A stretch of DNA of 64,000 nucleotides from Globodera rostochiensis (GCA_018350325.1 JAEVLN010000005.1:4252393-4316392); one strand, 5' to 3'. Counted from the stretch's first letter, positions 1 to 11,905 are shown. Notes: a model not told the origin generated them from the letters alone. Made by a program: numbers and translations.

Positions 1-352
1 CCAACAATTCGTTCAAACATTAATTCGCTTTTTTCCCCTTTTTTGCCGTCCATGGGTGCATCGATCGATCTCACATCGAACCAAACCCATTGTAACGTAC
101 ACCACCAATCGGTTTTAGTTTGTATTTTTGAGAATGCAAAGGTCAAGTTTAAGGTTGCATAGTGGAAATGCAAAAGTTAAGTTTTGCGCACCAACACGCA
201 CCGTGGGTCAAAATTTGTGAAAAAATATTTTTATACAAAATTGTCTGAAATTATGTTATTTGATGCGCTGATTGAACCCTACGCTCAGGGTGGTTTAGGC
301 CTAAGCCTAACGAGCGCAATTCTCCTAGACTCGTTTTTTGAGAGGCTTTTTA
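1..352. other. No gene recognised
   Basis: AT-rich sequence without a convincing exon, repeat unit or RNA gene. Confidence 0.5.
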
Positions 353-445
353 AAAATGTGCGCCCGGTGGGACTCGAACCCACATCTTCCCTCTCCATGG
401 CAGCCCTCTTTCTTCCACACTCATCTTTCACTTTGTCCAGAGTGA
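353..445 (-). other. tRNA-like B-box segment
   Basis: The minus strand contains GGGTTCGAGTCCCACC, a near-perfect T-arm/B-box of a tRNA, followed by CGGGCGCA. I cannot build a matching 5' acceptor strand or D arm, so this looks like a tRNA-derived repeat rather than a functional tRNA. It abuts the 33-bp minisatellite. Confidence 0.3.
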
Positions 446-1453
446 TCAGATCAGTTGAATTGGGTTCAATTTGTCCAAGGTGATCAGTTGAATTGGGTTC
501 AATTTGTCCAGGTGATCAGTTGAATTGGGTTCAATTTGTCCAAGGTGATCAGTTGAATTGGGTTCAATTTGTCCAAGGTGATCAGTTGAATTGGGTTCAA
601 TTTGTCCAAGGTGATCAGTTGAATTGGGTTCAATTTGTCCAAGGTGATAAGTTGAATTGGGTTCAATTTGTCCAAGGTGATCAGTTGAATTGGGTTCAAT
701 TTGTCCAGGTGATCAGTTGAATTGGGTTCAATTTGTCCAAGGTGATCAGTTGAATTGGGTTCAATTTGTCCAGGTGATCAGTTGAATTGGGTTCAATTTG
801 TCCAAGGTGATCAGTTGAATTGGGTTCAATTTGTCCAGGTGATCAGTTGAATTGGGTTCAATTTGTCCAAGATGATCAGTTGAATTGGGTTCAATTTGTC
901 CAGGTGATCAGTTGAATTGGGTTCAATTTGTCCAAGGTGATCAGTTGAATTGGGTTCAATTTGTCCAGGTGATCAGTTGAATTGGGTTCAATTTGTCCAA
1001 GGTGATCAGTTGAATTGGGTTCAATTTGTCCAAGGTGATCAGTTGAATTGGGTTCAATTTGTCCAGGTGATCAGTTGAATTGGGTTCAATTTGTCCAAGG
1101 TGATCAGTTGAATTGGGTTCAATTTGTCCAAGGTGATCAGTTGAATTGGGTTCAATTTGTCCAAGGTGATCAGTTGAATTGGGTTCAATTTGTCCAAGGT
1201 GATCAGTTGAATTGGGTTCAATTTGTCCAAGGTGATCAGTTGAATTGGGCTCAATTTGTCCTAGCTGATCAGTTGAATTGGGTTCAATTTGTCCAAGGTG
1301 ATCAGTTGAATTGGGTTCAATTTGTCCAAGGTGATCAGTTGAATTGGGTTCAATTTGTCCAAGGTGATCAGTTGAATTGGGTTCAATTTGTCCTAGCTGA
1401 TCAGTTGAATTGTGTTCAATTTGTCCAAACTGATCAGTTGAATTGGGTTCAAT
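434..1453. repeat. 33-bp minisatellite, antisense to the NST repeat
   Basis: About 31 head-to-tail units of 33 bp, with 32-bp variants lacking one base (CCAAGG versus CCAGG). On the minus strand each 33-bp unit reads GQIEPNSTDQL or GQIEPNSTDHL, the repeat found inside the secreted multi-HTH genes of this window. No leader exon or HTH exon lies at either end. The 32-bp units break the frame, so the array as a whole is not coding, although 956-1459 stays open on the minus strand. It is best read as expansion of the gene-internal repeat after separation from its gene. Confidence 0.9.
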
Positions 1454-1563
1454 ACTCAATTAATAAGTTTTATTTTTCTATTTTTTAAATTATTACAACT
1501 TAATAAATAGTATTTAGCTTGAAAAGTAATAAATAACACAGCCCACAAGGCACGACTCAAGAC

Positions 1564-1850
1564 CAGAGCTGGACGAAATTTCGTTTCATTTCGTGACTTT
1601 TTGGGCGTTTAGTGTTTCGTTTCGTTTTCGTTTCGTAAAATGAAATTTAACTTTTTTCGTTTCGTTTCGTAAAAGGCAGTTTTCCACGAAAACCCCACGA
1701 AAAAGCATGCCTAAAAGATCAACGTTTTTGATCACAAGTCCATTCTAGTTGTGGTGTAGTGGTGAGTTGTTAGAGTTGAAGTGGACGTGGGGTTCAGATC
1801 CTCGACGGTGTAAATCATTTTTTTCTGCTTTCTTCCGTAACCCTACTTAA
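1564..1850. mobile_element. hAT-like element, one end only (TTTCG core)
   Basis: Starts CAGAGCTGGACGAAATTTCG and continues as degenerate TTTCG repeats. A tRNA-like box follows at 1740-1810 (GGTGTAGTGGTGAG, then GGGTTCAGATCC). The same order occurs at the left end of the complete element at 42202-43875, so this is a truncated relative. No right terminus or target duplication was found. Confidence 0.55.
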
Positions 1851-2109
1851 ATCAAATTAAAAAAATTTCATATAACCAACACACTCTTCTTCTATGGCTA
1901 ATTAATCATAAATTAGTTTTAAATATTTTTCATTTAGCTATTCATAATTGATCGCCCCAAAATGATGATTCTTATTGGAGGATATTACGAAATTGAAGAA
2001 TATTGATTTGGCCAGATAATTATTAAAGAATTATGATTTATATAATAACATTTCAAATGTAGACTGTCATTTATTAATTTCAATAATTTTTTTATCAAAG
2101 CTAAATAAT

Positions 2110-2799
2110 CAGGGCTGCTACTTTTAGGTAAATACCTATTTTTTCTGCGAGCTTGGCACGCTGAGTTAAGCACGAAAAACACGTTTTTAGCTCAATTTGA
2201 GGTTCTTAGAATGGACTTTATAATAACTATTTTTACCTATTTCGGCTTTTTTCTACCTAATACCTAGGTACCTATTTTTCTACCTATTTCGACCTTTTTG
2301 TTACCTATTTTCAGGTTTTTGAATTTTTTAAATATAATTCTGCAGAAAATGCCAAAAAAAAGCCAAAATATGCATCAAAATACCGAAATATGCACCGAAA
2401 AATGCCAATTTTAGTGCTCTAAGCCATTTTTTGCCTTATTTTTATGCGAGTTTATTTTTTTATTGATTTTTTTCGAAAATGACTAAAAGGCTATCGTTAA
2501 ATATGAATTATTTTTTAAAAACAGTCAGAAATCGATGAATTTTAAGTCTATGTTTCCAAATTTTCGGTCAAAAATGCCAAAAAATGCTCGAAATATGCTC
2601 AAAACACCAAAATATGCTTTTTTATAATCGTTTTTTTTTTTTGTTTGGTGCCTAAAAATTTTCGGTAAAAATTTTTTACTTACCTATTTTTGTACCTATT
2701 TCAAGGTTTTTGTACCTATTTGGTACCTATTTTGGCATTTTTTCCCACCTATTTAGGTACCTATTTTCCAATTTTTCTTACCTAAAAGTAGCAGCCCTG
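2110..2799. mobile_element. hAT-like MITE, ACCTATTTTT core
   Basis: Terminal inverted repeats of about 20 bp, beginning CAGGGCTGCTACTTTTAGG and ending with its complement. Both sides carry the perfect 8-bp duplication TAAATAAT (2102-2109 and 2800-2807). The subterminal tracts are repeats of ACCTATTTTT or its complement. The middle holds short AT-rich repeats such as AAATATGC and no transposase. Ends of CAGGG type with 8-bp duplications are the hAT signature; superfamily assignment rests on these alone. Confidence 0.85.
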
Positions 2800-3051
2800 T
2801 AAATAATATTTATTTATTTTTCATAGTTTTATGGACTTTATGTTTCTCCTCTAATTGGTTAGCTTTGTTTTTAAAAGGATACATTTGTTTTTTGATTTTT
2901 AATTGAATAATTTTAGGGTACTTAAAAAATTGAAAATGGTGGGCATTATTTATTTTGTAGTGACTCCAAAAGATTTTTTTATATTTAGATTTATTTGGGC
3001 TAAAAAATCACAATTTTAGTTATTTATTTTATTTACAATAAATTTATATAA

Positions 3052-3809
3052 ATGCCAACAATTATCCTAATTTGTAAGATGAATGAGTTTTTGATTTTAA
3101 TTTTTGTGTCAGTATTCGCAACAAATTCACTCGATAAAGCCGAATCCGTACAATTGGAGAAAACGCCACTAAATCCAATAGATGAAATATTCGGTGAAGG
3201 CTGGTGGGACAATGAAGGAAAGAACTCAAATTGAGCTGCAAATTGCTAAACATTTAAAAGTAAATCGCAAAAAATATATAAATGGAAAAAAGAATTTGGC
3301 CTAAGTCGAAAAAGGCATAATTCCGGCAAAGAAAAAGAAGATCATAAACATTTAATAAAGAAATTTGATCAAATGAAAGCCGAGTTAAAGCGGGCCGGAT
3401 TCAAAAACTCTTATAATCACAAAATTGATAAAACTGTCGCAAAAGAATTAGGTCTCAGTTTTATGACAATTTACAGGTGGAAACGTAAACTTGGCCAAAC
3501 CAGTGAGTTTTTCAAGTTCAATTTTATTAATTAAATTAATTAAATTCTTTTACAGAACCAAATAAACACTCCCACAGCGAACAAAAGGAATTGATGAAAC
3601 GTTATTATGAAATTAAGGACAAAAATCCTGAAATTAGAGACGAGGACATTGCCAAAATGTTAAAAATTGGAGGTAGCACTTTGTATAAATGGAAAAAGCA
3701 ATTCAAACGACAGCAATTTCATCCAAATTCTGTCGATGGACATTCTGTAGAAGAGAATGCCGCGGCAAATGTTCAGAAAATTGGGAACTCAAATTCGGGA
3801 AGTAATTGA
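3052..3809 (+). pseudogene. Multi-HTH family copy 1, broken
   Basis: The first exon encodes the family leader (MNEFLILIFVSVFATNSLDKAES) and reaches FGEGWWD. A deletion then joins it directly to the first HTH region, removing the NST repeats and shifting the frame, with a stop at about 3232. A second lesion, one A missing in the codons for KKIYKW near 3271, shifts the frame again. HTH2 and the intron (3503-3555, GTGAGT to TTTTACAG) remain recognisable. The last exon (3556-3809) is intact and ends in the usual GNSNSGS tail. Confidence 0.85.
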
Positions 3810-3839
3810 ATGTATATTTTAAATGTTCGTCCCAATAAA

Positions 3840-4649
3840 ATTTTTGATTGTCTAAGAAAACCTATAAAAGTGGTTTTAGGGGAGAGTACGATTTTGCTTG
3901 AAAAAATGGAACGGAATTTATAAATAAGGACAGTTGGCACCCCGGGATTTTGTTGTTCATAAAAATGCTTCGAAAATTCAGAAAAAGTTCACAAATTTTG
4001 TCACTCGCAGCATTTTAAAATTGCAAGGATTTTTTTTAAACAGTCTGATAGCACAGAGCTCACTAATATAAAAAGAAGCGACGAATACGGGGTAATAAGA
4101 TGCAATAATATTCGCGCAACTTTTAATCACTAGTGATTTTGACCGTTAGGGATTTTGCCCGGTTTTAGCCTATTAGTTATTTTGTCCGCTAGCACATAAA
4201 GCAGGCGTCAATCCCTGCTATTCCTTCGCCAGTTTATCCATCGTCTTCCCCCCCCCCCCGCCCACCCTGTCCGAACGTGCCGAAAATGCCTCTTCCGAAT
4301 GTCTAGACAGGGAGCTCCGACTCCAATAAAAAATTTTTGGAAAATCTCGAAGGGTGCATTTTTGGTCCAAGAAAAATCATTTTTAGGGGTTCATTTTTGG
4401 TTTGATAAAAGTTTGATTTTTAATGGTACGTGTACGTTTTTATTGCATTTTTTTCTTAAGAATTTTTCCATAAATTGCCAAAATAGATTCAATATGAAAT
4501 ATGGCGAAACTTGGATTTATTCTCAAGCAGCATGCCTAGGTTTTGTCAAATTTTGCAGTTTTTGAACAGGATGACATTGCTCCACGCGACATTACATCCA
4601 TTAAGCAAAAATACGACATTTCGCCTACTGTGACAAAATATGGCGCCAT
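3840..4649. other. No gene recognised
   Basis: Mixed sequence with a C-run near 4250 and AAAATTTTTGG / TTTTTAGGGGT phrases that recur near 6130-6190 and 51700. No supported exon. Confidence 0.4.
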
Positions 4650-5139
4650 GTCATTTGGGCATCGAGTCTTTAGGGCACCGAGTCATTTGGGCACTAATTC
4701 CGGATTTTTTTAAAATAATACATTACGAAATAGGGTAATACTGTTGTTTATGGGCTCCCTGTTTTGGAAAAAGAAATTTTTTTTCAAAGTCGATAAAAAG
4801 TGTTTCTAGGAGTGTATTCGGGTGGTGTAGAATCCGAATCTGACTTCCGTTTCGATCAAATACGAATCCCGAACCCGAAAGCTCAAAATTTCCCAAAATT
4901 GTTCGGATTAGGGTTCGGGGTTCACATTGGTCGAAACGGAAGTCATATTCGGATTCTACGCCACCCAAATACCCCAAGAAACACTTTTTTATCGACTTTG
5001 AAAAAAACAAATTATTTTTTTTCAAAACAGGGAGCCCATAAACAACAGTATTACCCTATTTCGTAATGTATTATTTTAAAAAAATCCGGAATTAGTGCCC
5101 AAATGACTCGGTGCCCTAAAGACTCGGTGCCCAAATGAC
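4650..5139. mobile_element. Fold-back element, about 230-bp inverted arms
   Basis: Two near-identical inverted arms (about 4650-4885 and 4905-5139) are separated by a loop of roughly 20-30 bases. The arms begin GTCATTTGGGCA and contain a stretch resembling the gene-poor sequence at 8640-8720. No transposase and no target duplication were found. The whole could fold into one hairpin if transcribed. Confidence 0.75.
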
Positions 5140-5559
5140 CGGCTTGGCAAAATATGACATTAAAATTCGAGGCGAAATTTGAACAAAAATAAAATTATTT
5201 TTCGATTGATAAAAATCCGAGCTCTGTTTATAACTGAACTCGAGCTGGCCTAATAGGCTTAGGAAAACCGGATGGGCTTTTTCTTAGATTCAATCTCGTA
5301 TTTTGTCTTAGTGTAAAAATGTCTTATTTTTCTTTAGTAAAAAAATCTATTGCGTGGACAAAATGTCGCCGTACCGTTTTTTAAGAGAGCTTTTGCTTTT
5401 TTTGGTAAAATTAAAAATCCCGCAAACCCGCGCGAGATGACGCAAATTTAAAATGCGGGATTAATCGAAGAAATCCGATCCCGCACGAGATTTTGATTAA
5501 TCCGGCAGCGGGTTCCGCGCATATGCGATTTTGCCGCACTCTAGGTTTAAACGTTTTGA

Positions 5560-5760
5560 GACTTATATTCTCAAATTTCCTGGACATTTGCCGCGGCATT
5601 CTCTTCCACAAAATGTCCATCGACAGAATTTGGATGAAATTGCTGTCGTTTAAATTCCCTTTTCCATTTAACCAAACTGGTTGTTCCAATTTTCAACATT
5701 TTGGCAATTTCCTTATCACTAATTTTAGGATTTTTGGTCCTTAATTTCATAATAAAGTAC
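5560..5760 (-). pseudogene. Orphan last-exon fragment of the multi-HTH family
   Basis: The minus strand encodes MKLRTKNPKISDKEIAKML, KIGTTSLVKWKREFKRQQ and HPNSVDGHFVEENAAANVQE, that is, the third HTH module and tail of the family. No leader, repeat or HTH1-2 sequence lies upstream, so it is an isolated duplicated exon. Confidence 0.8.
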
Positions 5761-6204
5761 GATGTTTCATCGGTGCGATATTTCATCGACTAAACAAAAC
5801 ACCAAAATTCCTCACTCGGTGGTTATCGAGGTCGCTGATCACGATTGACATCATATTCAACATTAGGGCGGCGATTTATATGGATAAACAATCTCGTAAT
5901 ATGGCCATAAAATTTGGATGAAAAATCGCAAAATATGGGCAAAAATTGTAAAATATGGACGAAATATGGATAAAAATTTTTAAAATATTGCAAATAATGG
6001 GCAAGATTTCCTAATAGAAGTAATAAGAGCAATAAAAAATTTTATATGCAATAGGCATTTCATTTTAAAATTAGCAGAATTTTAAAAATTTTAATTTTTT
6101 TGGGCAGAATTTTTTTGTGCAAAAAAGTCAATTTTTAATGGTGCATTTTTAGAAAATTTTGAAAAAATCGATCTTTAGGGGTGCATTTTTCGTTTTTTTT
6201 TGCA

Positions 6205-6345
6205 TTTTTGTTGTGGGTTCTCTTCTCTCTCGGGCCGAGGAGATGAGACGTTCCGTCTGTGGTGTGGTATCTTACCTCGAGTCGAGGAGAGAGGTTCTCT
6301 TCTCTAACCGACTGAGCTACACGGGCACCTTTCCACTCCCTCCTC
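6205..6345 (-). other. Palindromic segment with tRNA-like A box
   Basis: The minus strand has CCCGTGTAGCTCAGTCGG, a near-perfect tRNA acceptor/D-arm with A box. The adjoining sequence (6210-6330) is the inverted copy of 8031-8135. Before the element at 6358-8022 inserted, the two halves formed one palindrome of roughly 280 bp. No complete tRNA can be folded. Confidence 0.45.
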
Positions 6346-6357
6346 AATCCTTTCAGC

Positions 6358-8022
6358 TAGGGTTGCACGGGACCGGGACTTTTGGGAAAAACCGGGACTT
6401 CCCGGGACCAGAAAAACCGGGATCGGGACCGGGACCAAGATTTTCAACCGGGACCGGTACCGGGACTAACCGGGACTTTTCAAGGGGAATTTTTTTTTGT
6501 AATGTTCAATGGTAAAACAAAAAAATTTTTTGCTATTCAAAATATCTTCCTTAGGTCTTTAACTTCAATTTTATCATATCATTTTTTATGAGATTCTGCT
6601 TTACTTTTAGGGGGTGGGAGTTGGCGGTGCCGATAGGCGCCGCCGAGAAAAATTTTTGAAATTTTGACTCAATTTTGTTAAAGAAAGTTACCGTATTTCC
6701 TCTATTAGTAACCCATCCCCTATTTGAAACCCCCTTCTAATTGTAACCCCCCCCCCTCGAGGGGGGTTTGAAAAATAGTAACCCCCCCTCTATTTGAAAC
6801 CCCCCTCTAATTGTAACCCCTCCCCCCCCCCCCAAGCTGTGAGTTTTAAAAACTAGGTACCTAAGTATGACCTAAGTTTTTTCAGTCATACCATTTATGT
6901 ATAAAATTTAGCGTTTTATAATAAAGAAATGAGTGACAAGATTCTAATGAGGAGCGTAATAATATTTCAAAAAAACGTCGCATTTTTACAATCGACGAAA
7001 AATTAGAAGTCCTCGACTTCATCAAATCCCATTCAATCAATAAAGCCAGTCGGAAGTTTACGATAGATCGTCAGAACATCAGAGAATGGCAAAAACAGAA
7101 GCAAAAGCTGCTCTCTTTGCGGTTGATTATTGTCATTTGTGAAAAAATAAGTTACAATTCAGGTTGCACAAAATTCGTCCAAGCTGCAGATGTAAGCTGG
7201 AATGCACCGTTCAAGGCAAAAATTCGGCAGCAGTACGAAGACTGGATGCTTCATGGAGAAAAGACGACGACTTCAAGCGGCAACACACGCGCGGCACCAA
7301 TGAACATTTACTTGAACTGGATTCACGAAGCTTGGGAGGGAATACCGAAAGAAAATATCTCAAAATCATTCAAAGTAGGTACCTATCAAAAATTTGGTGT
7401 TTTAAAAAAACAATTTAAGACATGCGGAATAACCAATGCGTTTGACGGCTCTGAAGATGGCGAAATTCATTGCTTCAAAGAAGATGGACCGGTTCCAAAT
7501 GGGATGCTGCGTTTGCAACAGGCACGCGAAATGGCCGAGTTTGACTTTTTGGCGGAGGGCAAATTTATTAAATTATTTTTGAAAAACCTATATTGAAAAA
7601 TAGTAACCCACCCTCTATTTGAAACCCCCTTCTAAAACATTAGAATATTTAATTAAAAAATATTAGAATATTTATTTAAAAAATATTATTAATGAGGGGA
7701 TGTCTATTCGAGTAGAGGGGAAAACAAAAAATAAAATGCTTACACTCAAGCGGGTTCGAACCCACCACATAACATAAGACTCACCAAAAAGAAAAGCCAC
7801 TAAAACATCGACGTAATTGGGAGACATCAGTAAAAATGGTTGAAATAGTCGGTCGATGATGCCATCATTAGGGGTGTAAATTTAGTCCCGGTTGGTCCCG
7901 GTCCCGGCGGGACCAAAAAACCGGACCGGGACTTTTCATTTTTAAAAAGTCCCGTCCCGACCGGGACCGGGACCTGAAAAAACCGGGAAATCCCGTCCCG
8001 GTACCGGTCCCGTGCAACCCTA
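6358..8022. mobile_element. hAT-like element, GGGACC core
   Basis: Begins TAGGGTTGCACGGGACCGGG and ends with the complement, flanked by the perfect 8-bp duplication CTTTCAGC (6350-6357, 8023-8030). Both ends are tracts of GGGACC / GGGACTTT repeats. Inside are the GATA-loop hairpin (6622-6646), C-run repeats at 6715-6835 and again at 7600-7640, a decayed pogo-like transposase (6937-7596), a tRNA-like B box (7747-7775, complement of GGGTTCGAACCC) and the phrase TTAGGGGTGT before the right tract. No hAT transposase is present, so it is non-autonomous. Confidence 0.85.
6937..7596 (+). pseudogene. Pogo/Jerky-like transposase remnant
   Basis: The frame first gives a Psq/CENP-B-type helix-turn-helix (KKRRIFTIDEKLEVLDFIKS, then REWQKQKQKL). 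It then jumps to the C-terminal part of a DDE transposase: DVSWNAPFKAKIRQQYEDWM, then KSFK joined over a 45-nt intron (7375-7419) to TCGITNAFDGSEDGEIH. The catalytic DDE core between the two is missing, and the likely ATG at 6929 is one base out of frame. It sits inside the hAT-like element at 6358-8022, between two C-run repeats that may mark its own ends. Family known, function lost. Confidence 0.65.
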
Positions 8023-8343
8023 CTTTCAGCAAAGGAAGAGAACCTCTCTCCTCGACCCGAGGTAAGAGAGATCACACCACAGACGAAATGTCTCATCTCC
8101 TCGGCCCGAGAGAGAAGAGAACCCACATTGTTATGGAATTTTTAAAAAATGGCGAAATATGGAAAAAATATGGATTATAAAATGGGCTCTAGAAGCTCCA
8201 ACCAAAGCTAAAAAATACTATAAGTGCGCAAAAAAATAAGGATTTCCATATAAATCGCCGCCCTATTCATCATACATATCATCATATCTTTTATGATTTC
8301 GACATGTGATTTTTTTCTAAATTCTCAAAATCATTCAAAAAAC

Positions 8344-8541
8344 TAGAGTTGGTCGGGACCGGGATTTTTGGGAAAAACCGGGACCGGGATTTTAGCAAAT
8401 TTAAAACCGAGAATTTAATAGGGGATAAAACCGGGAATTCCCGGTTTTTTTCCCGGTCCCGGTGAGACCCGGGACTGAGGTACTCGTTTGTACTTTTTTT
8501 CAGTACCTTAGTCCCGGAACCGGGAAAAATGACCAACTCTA
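8344..8541. mobile_element. Short hAT-like MITE, GGGACC core
   Basis: 198 bp running TAGAGTTGGTCGGGACCGGG to its complement. It is flanked by the perfect 8-bp duplication CAAAAAAC (8336-8343, 8542-8549). It consists almost entirely of opposing GGGACCGGGATT tracts and has no middle segment. Confidence 0.8.
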
Positions 8542-8718
8542 CAAAAAACTCAACTACAACGTAAGGCAAGTAGTAATGATGGAATCGTGCTTTCTGAATT
8601 ACTTTGAGACAAAAATTGTTTTCTAAAAAAATTTAAATTTCGGGGAAAATTGGGGTTCGGGTTCGATATTAGTCGAAATGGTTGTCAAATATGGATTCTA
8701 CGGCCCCTTAAACCCCTA

Positions 8719-8866
8719 AGACGATGAAATGTCGGATTTTGGCTTAGTCGATGAAATCTTGCGTCGATGAAATGTCGCGTCGATGAAATGTCATATTTTG
8801 GCTTAGTCGGTGAAATGCCGGATTTTTGCTTAGTCGATGAAATCTTGCGTCGATGAAATGTCGGCG
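8719..8866. repeat. GTCGATGAAATGTCG tandem repeat
   Basis: Degenerate direct repeats of GTCGATGAAATGTCG and TTTTGGCTTAGTCGATGAAA. Too few and too diverged to fix a single period. Confidence 0.5.
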
Positions 8867-8935
8867 CCCCAAATATTGAATTTGATCGCACGTCTTTCTC
8901 TTTTTCTGGTTTCTGTTTGTTGTTCTAACAATTTG

Positions 8936-9240
8936 AATGTGCCCGGTTTATCAGTGTGCCAAAGTTCTTCAAAAAGTCCTCCGGCATTCGGCCGCATTTG
9001 GCACAAGAAAACATGAAAAGCTACGAAAAACATTGCTTTCATCTGTGGGAAAATGTCAGCAGAAAATAAAATGTCACTTTTCCCCCAGGGCGATTTTAAA
9101 TTTATTTTTGCTATTCACAATCGAATTTTGTAAAATGATGATTTTAAGTTGCAAAAATATTAACCAAATGCCATATTATTGATTTAGTCCCGGTTCAAAA
9201 GGTTATAGGGCGCCAAGATTTCCGGCCCAAATAATAATGT
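8936..9240. repeat. 300-bp direct repeat, left of copy 2
   Basis: Nearly identical to 11602-11905 in the same orientation (both run from ATGTGCCCG to TTTCCGGCCCAAATAA). The pair flanks multi-HTH copy 2. Its end, TTGATTTAGTCCCGGTTCAA, is part of the upstream module repeated before most family copies. The rest of the interval to 9998 contains no gene. Confidence 0.75.
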
Positions 9241-9998
9241 TACAACACCAATCGTTTTCTGGATGGTTTAAGTTTGAATGTTGATAAATAGTTTCTTCCA
9301 GATATTCAATCACATCTTTTCGAATCTCTGGGTGGTTTAATTCAGTTCCAGTTATGGCGAGAGAAAATACTACGCCAGCCACAATTTCCATCACCCATAA
9401 TTTTGATGACCTCCCCCGCCCCAATATTCAGAAGAAACAAATACAAATGATGTTGGATATTCTATTGGGTTCGTGCCTATAGTTGCCAATTATGTTTTAT
9501 AAAAAAATATGTTTTACTAATTCACAAAATTCTTGTCGTTAATCTTCATTAAGAGGATTAAATACAAAATTCAGCGCAGAGCGCGCGAGAGTAGCGATAT
9601 GTTGAAAACTATTATTGTAAAATAAAATATGATTTAAAATAATTATACCCTCCAGTGTCTCTTGACTAGGAACAAAACGCTCTCAGTGCTTTGACTTGTG
9701 TATGTTACTTTCTTTAGATTTTTCTGTTTGTATAGCTGCTCGAGCTTTTATGGTATCAGCTAAAACTTCACCCTTCGTTTTCACTTATTCGATTGAATCT
9801 TCTACGCGTAATTTTCTTTTTTTCTAATCTACTAATTCATGGGATAATATATAATAAATATTGACCTCTCTGATTTTAGGGTTGGAATGATGGCCATTAT
9901 TGATTTTCTGAGTAAATCCAAGAGATTTTTTAATAAATAGTAGCATTTATTTGGTCACAATTTTAGTTATTTATTTTATTTTTAATAAATTTATATAA

Positions 9999-11008
9999 AT
10001 GCCAACAATTATCCTAATTTGTAAGATGAATGAGTTTTTGATTTTAATTTTTGTGTCAGTATTCGTAATAAATTCACTCGATAAAGCCGAATCCGTACAA
10101 TTGGAGGAAATGCCACTAAGTCCAATAGATGAAATATTCGGAGAAGGCTGGTGGGACAAAGATAAAGCCAAAGAATGGCATAAATTAACGCTTGAACAAA
10201 ATGCCCTTCACCAAATCGACCGGCAAAACACCCAAATTGGACAAATTGAACCCAATTCAACTGATCAGAATCCTCCTCTCACAGAGTCTGATCACTCTGA
10301 TAATGCCAAAAATGGCGAAAAACAAGACAAAATAACGAAAGAAATTTCTTCAAACAAAAACGTAAAATAATCGACAAATTCCACGCAATGAAAAACGAAT
10401 TTGAGCAAAAAGGAAAATTGTCGACAAAAGAAAGGGTTCAAATTAAAGAGAAAATTGGTAAACATTTAAAAGTCAATCGCACGAAAATATATAAATGGAA
10501 AAAAGAATTAGGCCTAAGTCAAAAAAAGACAAAAAATGAGCAAAAAAATTTGGTAGAAAAATTTGATCAAATGAAAGCCGAGTTAAAGCGGGGCGGATTC
10601 AAAAGTTTTTATTATCACGAAATTGATGAAACTGTCGCAAAAGAATTGGGCCCAAGTGTTAGAACAATTTACAATTGGAAACAAAAACTTGGCCAAACTA
10701 GTGAGTATTTCGACCCAATTTTATTTATTTATTTTAATTAAAATTATTTAACAGAACCACAACATAAACACTCCGACAGCGAACAAAAGAAATTGATGAA
10801 ACGATATTATGAAATTAAGGACCAAAATCCTAAAATTAGCGATGAGAAAATTGTCAAAAGGTTGAAAATTGTAAGAAGCACTTTGGTTAAATGGAAAAAG
10901 CAATTTAAACGACAGCAATTTCATTCAAATTCTGTCGATGGACATTTTGTGGAAGAGAATGCCGCGGCAAATGTTCAAATTGGGAACTCGAATTTGGGGA
11001 GTATTTGA
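9999..11008 (+). pseudogene. Multi-HTH family copy 2, single frameshift
   Basis: The leader (start at 9999, or more likely 10026 as MNEF), the acidic/aromatic segment (FGEGWWDKDKAKEWHKL) and one GQIEPNSTDQ unit are intact. Near 10350, one base is missing in codons that read NEKRK in other copies (here NKNVK), so translation stops at 10370. From 10388 the correct frame resumes through HTH1 and HTH2 to a normal intron (10701-10754) and last exon (10755-11008) ending in SNLGSI. Apart from that one base the copy is complete, so a sequencing error cannot be excluded. Confidence 0.8.
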
Positions 11009-11601
11009 ATGAAGAGTCATTGAAGATTTTTTCACATTTAAAATTCTTTCTTTGATTGTATTTACCGTTCTGCTTCTAGTCACATGCGCAACGCCCATTA
11101 AAAGAACATTTTTAATAAAATTTCAAATTAATGTGGCAAAGAATTATTTTTGTTAACGATGTTATTTTTCAAATAGCCAGAAAGAAAGACCCGTTGGACT
11201 TTGATCGGAATTAGCGCCTTCCTCTTCTTCTTTTCGGCACAATTTCCGATCGTTTCTCATAAAACATTTCGCCACCATCGAATGGTTAAGTCTTTAAAAA
11301 TGCTTCGGGCTCATCTTTCTTTTTTACAAAACTTTTCCAATTAATTCTTTACAAAGTGTTTTGCAGTTGTCATTCCAGTAGTGTGACCAACACACTCTTC
11401 TTCAAAATTAGTTTTAAATATTTTTTCATTATCAAAGCTAAACAATATTTATTATTTTTCATAGTTTTATGTAATTTATGTTGCTCTAATTGGTTAGCTT
11501 TAGCTAACTAGATTTTAAAAAATATTTGTTTTTTAGGGTAGTAAAAAATTGAAAATGGTGGGCATTATTGATCTCGGAGTGATTCCAAAAGATTTTTTAA
11601 A

Positions 11602-11905
11602 TGTGCCCGATTCGTCAGTGCGCCAAAGTTCGTCAAAAAGTCCTCCGGCATTCGTCCGCATTTGGTACAAGAAAACATGAAAAGCTACGAAAAACATTGC
11701 CTTCATCTGTGGCTAAATGTCAGCAGAAATAAAATGTCACTTTTCCCCAGGGCGATTTTTAAATTTCTTTTTGCTATTCACAATCGAATTTTGTAAAATG
11801 ATGATTTTAAGTTGCAAAAATATTAACCAAATGCCATACTATTGATTTAGTCCCGGTTCAAAAGGTTATGGGGCGCCAAGATTTCCGGCCCAAATAATGT
11901 TTATT
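11602..11905. repeat. 300-bp direct repeat, right of copy 2
   Basis: Second copy of the block at 8936-9240 in the same orientation. Together they suggest tandem duplication of an upstream-flank segment. Confidence 0.75.

Noticed and set aside
434..1453. CRISPR-like array or tandem-repeat protein gene
   Set aside because: There are no unique spacers, and 32-bp units break the frame. It is a minisatellite related to the NST repeat.
6159..6591. Gly/Arg-rich open frame (GPGPRFSTGTGTGTNRD)
   Set aside because: It translates the GGGACC tract of a hAT-like element.
8936..11905. LTR retrotransposon around copy 2
   Set aside because: The 300-bp direct repeats lack TG...CA ends, a primer-binding site and any pol coding sequence; segmental duplication fits better.
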